Made by a program: the position numbers and the translations under genes. Under the pieces are notes generated by a model. The model was not told the DNA's origin. It saw nothing but the letters and a program-made list of their open reading frames with translations, and searched no databases. A stretch of DNA of 64,000 nucleotides from Morinoia aosen (lineage: Eukaryota; Arthropoda; Malacostraca; Amphipoda; Talitridae): contig CM059578.1 of NCBI GenBank assembly GCA_030386875.1, positions 23,607,009-23,671,008 of the forward strand, given 5' to 3'. Shown piece by piece: positions 23,545 to 35,879 of this stretch (positions are counted from its first letter, which is position 1; every line of letters begins with the position of its first letter).

Positions 23545-23835
23545 GTTAAGGTGAGTAAAGTGGACATGAAAGTGAGGTAGAAGTGAAGGTGAGGCAAAAG
23601 TGAAGGTGAGGTAGCAGTGTAGGTAAGGTAGAAGTGGAAATGAAGTAGAAGTGAAGGTGAGGTAGAAGTGGAAACGAGGTAGAAGTGGAAACGAGGTAGA
23701 TGTGGAAATGAAGTAGAAGTGAAGGTGAGGTAGAAGTGGAAACGAGGTAGATGTGGAAACGAGGTAGAAGTGGAAATGAAGTAGAAGTGAAGGTGATGTA
23801 GAAGTGAAGCTGAAATGAAGTGTAAATAAAGCGGA
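23545..23835. repeat. 17-bp repeat (GAGGTAGAAGTGGAAAC type)
   Basis: Units alternate GAGGTAGAAGTGGAAAC with GAAGTAGAAGTGAAGGT. The tract is purine-rich with almost no C on the plus strand. The minus frame (Phe/Tyr/Ser/Thr/Leu) is repeat-made. Positions 23836-24154 are AT-rich with nothing recognised. Confidence 0.9.
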
Positions 23836-24154
23836 GGTAAAATATCAGACAGAAAAACAATTTGAATCCCGGACCAAATTATTGGCTTAAAAAATGGATA
23901 AAAAAGGTTTCATTATATTTAAGCATAAAGCGATGTTTCAAAACGGGTTCTAGAAGTTCGTACTTTTTGTTGAGGGCTGAAAAATTAGGCAACTGAAAGT
24001 AGATGACAACATCTGAACGAGCTGTATTATTTAGCTCGCAGTACTTAACGAGCATGTTTGTACTTATGTTGAACACGAGTTTATTGTTATGTTTATGATA
24101 TAATTACTAGTGAACACGGTCTTCCAAAGAATGACAGGGTTAGATATAGGACCA

Positions 24155-24497
24155 ACTGAGCTTCAACATGGCTTTCCCATGATTTCCATGCTATTCTATG
24201 GCTTTCCAATACTTCGCCAAGTCTCAACCGCTGATTTTCTATACAACCTAATCTAACCTACCAATACACGTGATATTCTATACAACCTAATCTAACCTAC
24301 CAATACACGTGATATTCTATACAACCTAATCTAACCTACCAATACACGGGATATTCATTCCGACTCCCAATCTGCTGGGTTAAGGCACCGAAAATTGTGG
24401 AGTTGATGAAGCTTGTATCACAGATACGCTCATCTCACACTGCAGGCTGGTGGGTGTGACACACGGACGGACGGACGGACGCGGCTCTTATTACAGT
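24155..24497 (-). repeat. Dispersed repeat family B, copy 2
   Basis: This is the inverse of 1536-1935. It carries one unit of the GTATCTGTGATAC segment (24415-24427 in reverse) where copy 1 has five. It carries three units of a 39-bp segment (about 24231-24350, with CTATACAACCTAATCTAACC, TACCAATACACGT) where copy 1 has one. GGAC is repeated about four times at 24464-24480. Confidence 0.85.
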
Positions 24498-24499
24498 TC

Positions 24500-24725
24500 T
24501 AGTGTGCACGGCCCACCAAAAATGACGGGATTCAATACCTTTCTTGAACAAATTTTCCAGACGTGGATGAAAATCAAATACATCTATTCAAACAGTACAC
24601 GTGCTGAAAAATATTATTGCACCTGGGCGCTGGTGAAACTCGTATCACAGATACAGGCATTATGGCTATCTTTATGAGCGTAACAGTAATGTAAGAAGCG
24701 GACTCCAAACAAATAAACCAAGGGT
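24500..24725 (+). repeat. Dispersed repeat family C, copy 1
   Basis: This matches 26775-26995: CAGACGTGGATG, AACAGTAC, TGGTGAAACTCGTATCACAG, ATACRG, GAGCGT, AAGAAGCGGACNCCAAAC, AATAAA. A partial third copy lies at 24950-25035 (AAGAAGCGGACACCAAACAA, TATTATTAGGTTGGATAGAT). It shares the GTATCACAGATAC motif with family B. Confidence 0.7.
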
Positions 24726-25035
24726 AGTGTTAGGTAGTAGAAGGACCCGTGGAAATTTCTCGGACCCATGGAAATTATGTCAATATTACTCAACCTATGT
24801 TAGCCTATCATTTCCTAATCGAACCAAACCTATCGTAAAAGAACCTATACTGATAAAATGCCAAACATATCAAAGTTTAAAGGCCATCTTTTAAATTTTA
24901 TACTGAGGAATTCGATATCCATGATACCGCAAACTCGACATCCTATGTTTTTTACTAAGAAGCGGACACCAAACAAATCTATAAATAAACACACAACGGG
25001 TATTATTAGGTTGGATAGATTAGCAAAGACTCGCA

Positions 25036-25440
25036 GTATTAAACTCACGCTCAAAAATATCGTGATTTTAATGCCCATCAGAACACTGCTTTACAGTTCT
25101 GAAGAACAAGAATTCAATTCTTTATTTTAAATATGTCAATGGAACAGAAGAATCAAAACATGTAAAGGTCCCAGGATAGGCTGGTTTGGTATAAGCCGTT
25201 ATTTAATGGGTTACAATGAGTCGAGGTGTAGTTTGATTTTAAGGTGCAAGGAAAAACTGCGAGTTGTCTAACACACTGTCAATCTAAGAAAGAATATTTC
25301 TGAAATCTGTTTATGGAACAACAGATGTAGGCTTACAATTGGAATAGCAAAAATATACCATCGACACATGTAAACAATATCGTCATTAAAATTGCAAGAA
25401 TACCATACACACATCTAAGAAATATAACATCTGAACTCGA
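25036..25440. other. Spacer before the 13-bp array
   Basis: AT-rich sequence without a convincing frame or element. Confidence 0.4.
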
Positions 25441-25442
25441 GC

Positions 25443-26518
25443 TCTGTACCCGTGCGCTGTACCCGTGCCCTGTACCCGTGCCCTGTACCCGTGCCCTGTA
25501 CCCGTGCCCTGTACCCGTGTCCTGTACCCGTGTCCTGTACCCATGCCCTGTACCCGTGCCCTGTACCCGTGTCCTGTACCCGTGTCCTGTACCCATGCCC
25601 TGTACCCGTGCCCTGTACCCGTGCCCTGTACCCGTGCCCTGTACCCGTACCCTGTACTCGTGCCCTGTACCCGTGCCCTGTACCCGTGCCCTGTACCCGT
25701 GCCCTGTACCCGTACCCTGTACTCGTGCCCTGTACCCGTGTCCTGTACCCATGCCCTGTACCCGTGCCCTGTACCCGTGCCCTGTAACAGTGCCCTGTAC
25801 CCGTGCCCTGTACCCGTGCCCTGTAACAGTGCCCTGTACCCGTGCCCTGTACCCGTGTCCTGTACCCATGCCCTGTACCCGTGCCCTGTACCCGTGCCCT
25901 GTACCCGTGCCCTGTACCCGTGCCCTGTACCCGTGCCCTGTACCCGTGCCCTGTACCCGTGCCCTGTACCCGTGCCCTGTACCCGTACCCTGTACTCGTG
26001 CCCTGTACCCGTGTCCTGTACCCATGCCCTGTACCCGTGCCCTGTACCCGTGCCCTGTAACAGTGCCCTGTACCCGTGCCCTGTACCCGTGCCCTGTAAC
26101 AGTGCCCTGTACCCGTGCCCTGTACCCGTGTCCTGTACCCATGCCCTGTACCCGTGCCCTGTACCCGTGCCCTGTACCCGTGCCCTGTACCCGTGCCCTG
26201 TACCCGTGCCCTGTACCCGTGTCCTGTACCCGTGTCCTGTACCCATGCCCTGTACCCGTGCCCTGTACCCGTGCCCTGTACCCGTACCCTGTACTCGTGC
26301 CCTGTACCCGTGTCCTGTACCCATGCCCTGTACCCGTGCCCTGTACCCGTGCCCTGTACCCGTGCCCTGTAACAGTGCCCTGTACCCGTGCCCTGTACCC
26401 GTGCCCTGTAACAGTGCCCTGTACCCGTGCCCTGTACCCGTGCCCTGTAACAGTGCCCTGTACCCGTGCCCTGTACCCGTGCCCTGTACCCGTGCCCTGT
26501 ACCCGTGCCCTGTACCCA
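25443..26518. repeat. 13-bp array CTGTACCCGTGCC, about 83 units
   Basis: Variants are CTGTACCCGTGTC, CTGTACCCATGCC, CTGTACTCGTGCC, CTGTACCCGTACC and CTGTAACAGTGCC. A block of 21 units (273 bp) recurs: the pair CCGTACCCTGTACTCG occurs near 25713 and 25986, followed by the same variant order. With no stop in any frame, six 360-400-codon frames overlap here; none is credited. There are two GTAC sites in most 26 bp. Confidence 0.96.
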
Positions 26519-26774
26519 TACAAGGGCAGCAACACAGGGCACAATCAAATACCTCTAGTAAGTAAAGTATCGAGGCCGGGTATCTGGGTAAAGTAAATGC
26601 TAACTACAGTAAATGTTTGCGTAGATAAATTCCTAAATAATTCATGATTGCTAATTTGTTGAAGATGCCGTTTATTTTGACATTATTTCTGACGTTATTA
26701 TGGTACACGGCGGTGTTTAGACGTGCATTGAGTATGAGTACGACGGAGACAAACGTACACTAATGCACACACTT
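26519..26774. other. Spacer
   Basis: Nothing recognised. Confidence 0.4.
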
Positions 26775-26995
26775 GAATAAATCTTGCAGACGTGGATGCC
26801 AAACAAATATATCCATGCCAACAGTACCCGCCATCAAAATATTCTCGTACTTGTGCACTGGTGAAACTCGTATCACAGATACGGTCATTGAGCGTCCTTG
26901 TGAGCGTCTCAGACACGCGGAAGAAGCGGACACCAAACTAGTATAGAAATAAATCAATAAAAACACCTATGGTATTATTAGATAAGATAGATTTT
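26775..26995 (+). repeat. Dispersed repeat family C, copy 2
   Basis: Direct-orientation partner of 24500-24725. It includes GTATCACAGATAC at 26870-26882 and extends into GTATTATTAGATAAGATAGA, which matches the partial copy near 25000. Confidence 0.7.
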
Positions 26996-27084
26996 GTGAA
27001 AAACAGTTTTCAAACGTGCACAGTGTACATGCACAAGGGCATGTATACATACACAGTGTATGTGTATGTAAGGACCTAGCAAAC

Positions 27085-27420
27085 GCTACCCTCAAAACAA
27101 CATAATGTAACACAGGACACACAACACGCCACACAACACAAAAAGCACAACGACACACGACACACAATAACACACAACAACACACATTAACACAACACAC
27201 ACAACAGCACATCAACACAACATACAGTTACGCACAACAACACAACACACAGTAACACAACGAACACAGCAACACACAACATACAAAACACAACACAACA
27301 CAAAAACACAACACACAACACAACACAAGACATGCAACAACACACAACGACAAAAAACACACAGCAACACACAAAACACAAGGCACACAACACAACACAC
27401 ACACATTACAACATGGCCCG
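27085..27420. repeat. ACAAC/ACACA simple-sequence tract
   Basis: Degenerate ACAACACAC repeats with almost no G on the plus strand. A similar tract lies at 28980-29115. The Cys/Val-rich minus frames are by-products. Confidence 0.9.
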
Positions 27421-27734
27421 CCCGTATCTCCTCCATAACGCGCGTAAACATGACGTGTGTCGGTCGTGTGTCATGTGCAGCGCGCCGTGTGTCCTGGTCA
27501 TGTCAGGCGCTGCACGTGCGTAGAATACACATGTGCAGTTCATGATGGTGTATATACGCGCATGTGCGGATTTGTATTTGTACGCGTGCGTGCGTGGTGT
27601 ACAGTGATGTTTTCCTGCTCAAAAACTTACAATTAGGTGCGAGTGCGCCTGCATAAAGTTGCAGTATAGTTTGATTATATATAATATACACATATATGTA
27701 ATATATATTTAAACGCCATGTATATATTATTGGT

Positions 27735-27990
27735 TTATATATATATCAATACGCTTTATTTTACGTAATTATCATATAAAAAATTAGGGATTAGTATGTT
27801 AAAAGCAGGTATTTTCAATTTATATATTTATATACCAATGTATCTTATTTTACCTAATCAACAAATAAAACAAAAGATTGGTATTTTAAGAGAAGGTATT
27901 TGTTATTTACATATTTATTTACCAATATACCTTATTTTACTAAATAACCGTATATAATAAGAGGAGATAGGTATGTTAAGAGTAGACATT
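27735..27990. repeat. Degenerate ~88-bp tandem repeat, three copies
   Basis: Three diverged units carry ATATTTATWTACCAATATAC, CTTATTTTAC and GGTATTTTAAGAGNAGGTAT. They are very AT-rich, and divergence suggests an old array. Confidence 0.75.
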
Positions 27991-28004
27991 TGCTTCCACC
28001 CCCT

Positions 28005-28442
28005 ACCCCCCCTCACTCTCCCCCCCCCCCCCCCCCCCCTCGCGATGACGAAGCAGGCCTACAGCCTCGTTTACATGTAAGCACAATAATGGCACGCCGC
28101 TCTAAGTCAACCCATTGTTTTGAAGTGTTGCCTGCCACAGCGGGGCTCCCGCCACATTGTGTCAACCTTGCCATGCGTGACACTTCGCTCAGTGTTGCCA
28201 GATGAGGTGCCATCTCGCGAAAATGTTGTTGGGCGCAACAAATTACGGTCCTGTTAAATAGCGAATTTCCCTCTGACGTGCTCGCCAGTTTCCCTCTGAC
28301 GGGTAACTGCGGGATTCCCGTCAAAAATCGCTCCTGAGGAAACATTTCTGCGGCGAGCGGAGCTTGGGAGAAAGAGTCAAGTCTCGGCGCGGGATAACTG
28401 TGTTGTAAAGGTATTTTTAAAGGAAGCTTTGAGAATTTCACT
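28005..28442. other. C-run and GC-rich unclassified segment with a weak minus-strand frame
   Basis: A run of about 20 C at 28020-28040 precedes about 400 bp of GC-richer sequence with no copy elsewhere in the window. An open minus-strand frame (28013-28459, 148 codons) spans it, but the low-complexity C-run encodes its C-terminal glycines and I recognise no domain. It could be a diverged element fragment or an exon; I do not call a gene. Confidence 0.25.
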
Positions 28443-28979
28443 TGCATTCCACACAACATATTCTTTGATTATAGTAAACTACAATTTGTATCGTAATATG
28501 CAAGATAATGTTTTTCCTCAATTTTAACATGCATACTTTATTTTACTTAATTTCAACCAACCTACAGGACCTCATTTAAGATAACAAACACACATAACAA
28601 GCATACATACCATACAACACAAGTCACATAAGTTACGATGCTTATACTTTTACAAAAGAAGAGAGGAACATATTTTGGAAAAAGGCATGAATAATACGAC
28701 GTTCGCTATGCTCATTGCCTCGAATTATAGATATCAAACTTTAATAATTCTGAAAACTATTATTGAGCTTTGGTTTATCGAAAAAATTTAGCTTCGGCTA
28801 TGGGTAATAACATTTAGTAACTACTATCATTTATTAACCACTATTTATACTATTAATATCATTACAATAACTATTATTATTCATTAACTACTATTTCATT
28901 TTCGAGCTACTATTAACAAAACAAACCGAAAAGTAACGTTATAAATGACAGCTTCAAACTTTTTTCTTGCTCGTATGCA
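28443..28979. other. AT-rich spacer
   Basis: Degenerate ACTACTATTATT-like words occur at 28800-28920. Nothing else is recognised. Confidence 0.4.
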
Positions 28980-29214
28980 TACTGCAGGGTAATGCAATAA
29001 CACACAATGACACAAAACACACAAAAACACACATCAACACGACACATACAACAACACACATCAACACAACATACAGCAGCGCACAACAACACATAACAAC
29101 ACAACACACAGTAATCAAAGACACAAGCAGTATGATGGAAGGGAACCCTGGATCAAAAAGAAAGTTTTGGTATACAGAACGTCCCACACAAGCCCGACCC
29201 CAGTATTAATTTTC

Positions 29215-29385
29215 CCGTATCAGTGATACCATCATAATCAGTGATACCTTTACTATAGGTTAAATTTGACTGATAATTTTGCTAGAAATTAAATGCTCAT
29301 GGCATTCTTATGATGGTATTACTGATACGGGAAATGAATACTCGGTTCGGGTTTTTGCGGGATATTCAGTACTGTATAATCATTC
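29215..29385 (+). repeat. Dispersed repeat family F, copy 2
   Basis: ATTCTTATGATGGTATTACT, GATACGGGAAATGAATACTC, GGTTCGGGTTTTTG and ATACTGTA-like ends match 20090-20170, with one unit of the 29-bp segment rather than thirteen. The left part holds GTATCAGTGATAC (29218-29230). Confidence 0.75.
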
Positions 29386-29479
29386 CGACAAATATTTCAT
29401 AAAATCCAATATAGATTGCACACAGAATAAGTTTTGTTTCAAAATACAGTTTTCTTAATTAAGAAACAGCCCCATCAGG

Positions 29480-29590
29480 TCACAACTCAGTCTAGTTTTT
29501 TCGCTGGAGCATGTATGTTTTTCCCCGCCTAACTAAGCGATTAAATCGCTTCGGCGAAAAACATTCATGCAGGCGGCGAAAAGTTAAACA
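29480..29590. mobile_element. Hairpin MITE-like element, family H copy 1
   Basis: The left arm AGTCTAGTTTTTTCGCTGG, CATGTATGTTTTTCCCCGCC, TAACTAAGCGATT pairs with AATCGCTTCGGCGAAAAAC, ATTCATGCAGGCGGCGAAAA, GTTAAAC. It is the same family as 44284-44400. The stem is longer than 45 bp with a 0-4-nt loop. Confidence 0.85.
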
Positions 29591-30360
29591 CAGAGATGCA
29601 ACACAACACACAGAGGGCCCAACACACACAGAGATGCATCACACACACAGGAAACGCAACACATCTCGCACAGAGATGAAACACAACACACAGAGGATGC
29701 TACACAAAACACACAGAGGTTCAACACAATACACAAAGAATACAATACAACACTCACAGAGAGGCAACACAACACACACAGAGATGAAACACAACACACA
29801 GAGGATGCTACACAACACACACAGAGATTCAACACAATACACAAAGAATACAACACAACACACACAGAGAGGCAACACAACACAGAGAAACAACACAACA
29901 CACACAGAGATGCAACACAATACACAAAGAATACAACACAACACACAGAGTACACAACACAACACACAGAGATGCAACCCAACACACAGAAGACACAACA
30001 CACACACACAGATGCAACATAACACACAGAGGACACAACAAAACACACACAGAGATGCAACACAACACACAGAAGACACAACACAACACACACAGAGATG
30101 CAACACAACACACAGAGGACACAACACAATACACACAGAGATGCAACTCAACACACAGAAGACAAAACACAACACACACAGAGATGCAACACAACACACA
30201 GAGGACACACCACAACACACACAGAGATGCAACACAACACACAGAGGACACAACACAACACACACAGAGAGGCAACACTATACACAAAGAATACAACACA
30301 ACACACAGAGGACACAACACAACACACAGAGATGCAACACAACACACAAAAAACACAAAA
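29590..30360. repeat. 43-bp array CACAGAGATGCAACACAACA type, about 18 units
   Basis: The unit carries CACAGAGATGCAACACAACA, CACAGAGGACACAACACAAC, ACA. Variants include CACAAAGAATACAACAC. There is almost no T on the plus strand. The His/Thr/Gln/Asn plus frames and Cys/Val/Leu minus frames follow the repeat. Positions 30361-30639 show nothing. Confidence 0.92.
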
Positions 30361-30639
30361 CGCCCTCACCAACATGTGTTGTGTGCAGCAATACACATGT
30401 TAGCACAAACTCACGCAGTAACACGCACACACATGCTACCACTCACAACACTCACAGAGTTACCGCGCTGTACCGCATTACGCCACTCGTGAGTGGCAGG
30501 TGAGTGGCAAGGAGTGTCAGGTGAGAGGGGCCATTACAAAACTGGCTGATCCCTTTAGTGTCTATTTCCTCCACTTCTGAGCGAGGGGTGGAGTGGCGTA
30601 ATGTGGTGGAGTGCAGGGCATCTTGGTGGATGTTATCCA

Positions 30640-31080
30640 CCTCTTCACCTCACCCACCTTCTCTTGTATCCGTTATACCCTCATTTTCCTGGTACTTTCT
30701 GTCTGATTGTCTTCTGTCTTCTGTGTCCACCACCTTCTCTTTCTTATGGTCTTCCCTCCCTCTTTCTCATCTCCCTCTCTCTCTTTCTCCTTGGCTACCA
30801 TTTTCTGAATCCACTACATTCTCTTTCTCATAGTCTTCTCTTTCTCTCCACCTCCTTCCTCTACCTTCCTCTTTCTGCCCTGTTTTATTCTGACCATCTC
30901 TACCACCTTCTGCATCTCCTCTTCTTCTCACTCATCCACTTCCTACGCACATTCTATCCACCACCTCCATTTCCTTTTCATCTCAAACCACCTCTTCCAC
31001 TTACTGCATCCGCCTGTCTGCTCTGTTTCCTATTCTGTCACCTTTTCTTTCGATCTCTCGTTTTTTCCAGCCATCTATTT
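30640..31080. repeat. Pyrimidine-rich tract (CT-rich plus strand)
   Basis: About 440 bp of TTCTCTTTCTCC-like sequence without a fixed period. It is strongly strand-biased, so triplex or R-loop formation is possible. The Ser/Leu/Phe/Pro frames are compositional. Confidence 0.8.
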
Positions 31081-31537
31081 AGCAATGAATAATCATCTAT
31101 TGGCATCCATAGCTCGTTCATTGCTCAATTCTGCACTGCACGCGAGATTTGGCGGCCCGTTTTAGCGTTTATGTTAATTAGAATTGAATATGTAAAGTAC
31201 GGATTTGATTACTCAATTTCACATTGCACGGGACATTTCCCATTCAAGTTTCAGCATTAATTTTGTTAATTAAAATAAGATTTCGGAACAGAAACGGGTA
31301 AAGGGGGCAAATCTCAAATCCAGTCACGCACAGACACCAGAGGAACACATTTACATGCAGTCATCAATTTTTACTTTTTCATCTCATTTTAATATAAGAA
31401 TTCATTTTATTAAAATATCGCAGAACGCGGGAGTTATACAGAATATAGTCACATCGTTTGACCGTTTTCCGTGTGTTTTTAGTAATTGTAAGACCAAAAT
31501 TTCCCCTTTTTCATTCACGTTGTGTTAACGTGACGGT
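31081..31537. other. Spacer with a diverged ~75-bp duplication
   Basis: CTCAATTCTGCACTGCACGC, TTATGTTAATTA and CTCAATTTCACATTGCACGG, TTTTGTTAATTA begin related segments at about 31125 and 31215. Nothing else is recognised. Confidence 0.4.
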
Positions 31538-34500
31538 CATTCTCAATGGGATCGTATTCGTGAAGCATTCTCAATGGGATCATATTCGTGAAGCAATCTC
31601 AATGGAATCATATTCGTGAAGCAATCTCAATGGAATCATATTCGTGAAGCAATCTCAATGGAATCGTATTCGTGAAGCATTCTCAATGGGATCATATTCG
31701 TGAAGCATTCTCAATGGAATCATATTCGTGAAGCATTCTCAATGGAATCCTATTCGTGAAGCATTCTCAATGGGATCATATTCGTGAAGCATTCTCAATG
31801 GGATCATATTCGTGAAGCATTCTCAATGGGATCATATTCGTGAAGCAATCTCAATGGAATCATATTCGTGAAGCAATCTCAATGGAATCGTATTCGTGAA
31901 GCATTCTCAATGGAATCATATTCGTGAAGCAATCTCAATGGAATCGTATTCGTGAAGCATTCTCAATGGGATCGTATTCGTGAAGCATTCTCAATGGGAT
32001 CATATTCGTGAAGCATTCTCAATGGGATCATATTCGTGAAGCATTCTCAATGGGATCATATTCGTGAAGCATTCTCAATGGGATCATATTCGTGAAGCAT
32101 TCTCAATGGGATCGTATTCGTGAAGCATTCTCAATGGGATCATATTCGTGAAGCATTCTCAATGGAATCATATTCGTGAAGCATTCTCAATGGGATCGTA
32201 TTCGTGAAGCATTCTCAATGGGATCATATTCGTGAAGCATTCTCAATGGGATCATATTCGTGAAGCATTCTCAATGGGATCGTATTCGTGAAGCATTCTC
32301 AATGGGATCATATTCGTGAAGCATTCTCAATGGGATCATATTCGTGAAGCATTCTCAATGGGATCATATTCGTGAAGCATTCTCAATGGGATCATATTCG
32401 TGAAGCATTCTCAATGGGATCATATTCGTGAAGCATTCTCAATGGGATCATATTCGTGAAGCATTCTCAATGGGATCATATTCGTGAAGCATTCTCAATG
32501 GGATCATATTCGTGAAGCATTCTCAATGGGATCATATTCGTGAAGCATTCTCAATGGGATCATATTCGTGAAGCATTCTCAATGGGATCGTATTCGTGAA
32601 GCATTCTCAATGGGATCATATTCGTGAAGCATTCTCGATGGAATCATATTCGTGAAGCATTCTCAATGGAATCATATTCGTGACGCATTCTCAATGGGAT
32701 CATATTCGTGAAGCATTCTCAATGGGATCATATTCGTGAAGCATTCTCAATGGGATCGTATTCGTGAAGCATTCTCAATGGGATTGTATTCGTGAAGCAT
32801 TCTCAATGGAATCATATTCGTGAAGCATTCTCAATGGAATCATATTCGTGAAGCATTCTCAATGGAATCATATTCGTAAAGCATTCTCAATGGGATCATA
32901 TTCGTGAAGCTTTCTCAATTGGATCATATTCGTGAAGCATTCTCAATGGGATCGTATTCGTGAAGCATTCTCAATGGGATCATATTCGTGAAGCATTCTC
33001 AATGGAATCATATTCGTGAAGCATTCTCAATGGGATCATATTCGTGAAGCATTCTCAATGGGATCGTATTCGTGAAGCATTCTCAATGGGATCGTATTCG
33101 TGAAGCATTCTCAATGGGATCATATTCGTGAAGCATTCTCAATGGGATCGTATTCGTGAAGCATTCTCAATGGGATCATATTCGTGAAGCATCCTCAATG
33201 GGATCATATTCGTGAAGCATTCTCAATGGGATCGTATTCGTGAAGCATTCTCAATGGAATCGTATTCGTGAAGCATTCTCAATGGGATCATATTCGTGAA
33301 GCATTCTCAATGGGATCGTATTCGTGAAGCATTCTCAATGGGATCGTATTCGTGAAGCATTCTCAATGGGATCATATTCGTGAAGCATTCTCAATGGGAT
33401 CATATTCGTGAAGCATTCTCAATGGGATCATATTCGTGAAGCATTCTCAATGGGATCATATTCGTGAAGCATTCTCAATGGGTTCATATTCGTGAAGCAT
33501 TCGCAATGGGATCGTATTCGTGAAGCATTCTCAATGGGATCATATTCGTGAAGCATTCTCAATGGGATCATATTCGTGAAGCATTCTCAATGGGATCAAA
33601 TTCGTGAAGCATTCTCAATGGGATCATATTCGTGAAGCATTCTCAATGGGATCATATTCGTGAAGCACTCTCAATGGGATCATATTCGTGAAGCATTCTC
33701 AATGGAATCATATTCGTGAAGCATTCTCAATGGGATCATATTCGTGAAGCATTCTCAATTGGATCATATTCGTGAAGCATTCTCAATGGGATCACATTCG
33801 TGAAGCAATCTCAATGGAATCATATTCGTGAAGCAATCTCAATGGGATCATATTCGTGAAGCATTCTCAATGGAATCATATTCGTGAAGCATTCTCAATG
33901 GGATCATATTCGTGAAGCATTCTCAATGGGATCATATTCGTGAAGCATTCTCAATGGGATCATATTCGTGAAGCATTCTCAATGGGATCATATTCGTGAA
34001 GCATTCTCAATGGAATCATATTCGTGAAGCATTCTCAATGGGATCATATTCGTGAAGCATTCTCAATGTAATCATATTCGTGAAGCATTCTCAATGGGAT
34101 CATATTCGTGAAGCATTCTCAATGGGATCATATTCGTGAAGCATTCTCAGTGGGATCATATTCGTGAAGCATTCTCAATGGGATCATATTCGTGAAGCAT
34201 TCTCAATGGGATCATATTCGTGAAGCATTCTCAATGGAATCATATTCGTGAAGCATTCTCAATGGGATCATATTCGTGAAGCATTCTCAATGGGATCATA
34301 TTCGTGAAGCATTCTCAATGGGATCATATTCGTGAAGCATTCTCAATGGGATCATATTCGTGAAGCATTCTCAATGGGATCATATTCGTGAAGCATTCTC
34401 AATGGGATCATATTCGTGAAGCATTCTCAATGGGATCATATTCGTGAAGCATTCTCAATGGGATCATATTCGAGAAGCATTCTCAATGGGATCATATTCG

Positions 34501-35671
34501 TGAAGCATTCTCAATAGGATCATATTCGTGAAGCAATCTCAATGGAATCATATTCGTGAAGCAATCTCAATGGAATCATATTCGTGAAGCATTCTCAATG
34601 GGATCATATTCGTGAAGCATTCTCAATAGGATCATATTCGTGAAGCATTCTCAATGGGATCATATTTGTGAAGCATTCTCAATGGGATCATATTCGTGAA
34701 GCATTCTCAATGGGATCATATTCGTGAAGCATTCTCAATGGGATCATATTCGTGAAGCATTCTCAATGGAATCATATTCGTGAAGCATTCTCAATGGGAT
34801 CATATTCGTGAAGCATTCTCAATGGGATCATATTCGTGAAGCATTCTCAATGGGATCATATTCGTGAAGCATTCTCAATGGGATCATATTCGTGAAGCAT
34901 TCTCAATGGGATCATATTCGTGAAGCATTCTCAATGGAATCCTATTCGTGAAGCATTCTCAATGGGATCATATTCGTGAAGCATTCTCAATGGGATCATA
35001 TTCGTGAAGCATTTTCAATGGGATCATATTCGTGAAGCATTCTCAATGGGATCATATTCGTGAAGCATTCTCAATGGGATCATATTCGTGAAGCATTCTC
35101 AATGGGATCATATTCGTGAAGCATTCTCAATGGGATCATATTCGTGAAGCATTCTCAATGGGATCATATTCGTGAAGCATTCTCAATGGGATCATATTCG
35201 TGAAGCATTCTCAATGGGATCATATTCGTGAAGCAATCTCAATGGAATCATATTCGTGAAGCAATCTCAATGGGATCATATTCGTGAAGCATTCTCAATG
35301 GGATCATATTCGTGAAGCAATCTCAATGGAATCATATTCGTGAAGCATTCTCAATGGAATCATATTCGTGAAGCAATCTCAATGGAATCGTATTCGTGAA
35401 GCATTCTCAATGGGATCGTATTCGTGAAGCATTCTCAATGGGATCATATTCGTGAAGCATTCTCAATGGAATCATATTCGTGAAGCATTCTCAATGGGAT
35501 CATATTCGTGAAGCATTCTCAATGGGATCATATTCGTGAAGCATTCTCAATGGGATCATATTCGTGAAGCATTCTCAATGGAATCATATTCGTGAAGCAT
35601 TCTCAATGGAATCATATTCGTGAAGCATTCTCAATGGAATCATATTCGTGAAGCATTCTAAATGGAATCGT
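31538..35671. repeat. 28-bp array, about 148 units
   Basis: The unit is CATTCTCAATGGGATCATAT plus TCGTGAAG. Common variants are GGAATC, ATCGTATTC and GCAATCTC. Each unit carries TTCGTGAA, which is almost invariant; exceptions are seen near 32683, 32875, 34470 and 34667. Stops occur in all frames, so it is plainly non-coding. The 4.1 kb is unbroken. Variant GCAATCTC units cluster at both ends and at a few interior places, implying block duplication. Confidence 0.97.
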
Positions 35672-35879
35672 AACTATTTGAAATTATGAAACGAGGTTAC
35701 TGAAAATAATTCGGGAGGACGCACATAGTTTTATTTTCTCTGTAAATCTTCCAGAAATTTTGGTTAACCTCGTACTTTACACTGCAGGAAGACTGCATAT
35801 TCAGCAGTGGTCAAGTCAATTTTCAGACCTATATTCACCGTGTTAGCAGAGGCAGTATTTACTGGGTGCTGGTCGCAGA
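35672..35879. other. Spacer
   Basis: Nothing recognised. Confidence 0.4.

Noticed and set aside
24231..24350. Telomere-like CCTAA/TTAGG repeats (AACCTAATCTAACCTACC)
   Set aside because: The words are part of a 39-bp unit of family B and do not form a run of TTAGG.
25333..26596. Six overlapping 360-400-codon frames
   Set aside because: The 13-bp unit has no stop in any register on either strand, so open frames carry no information.
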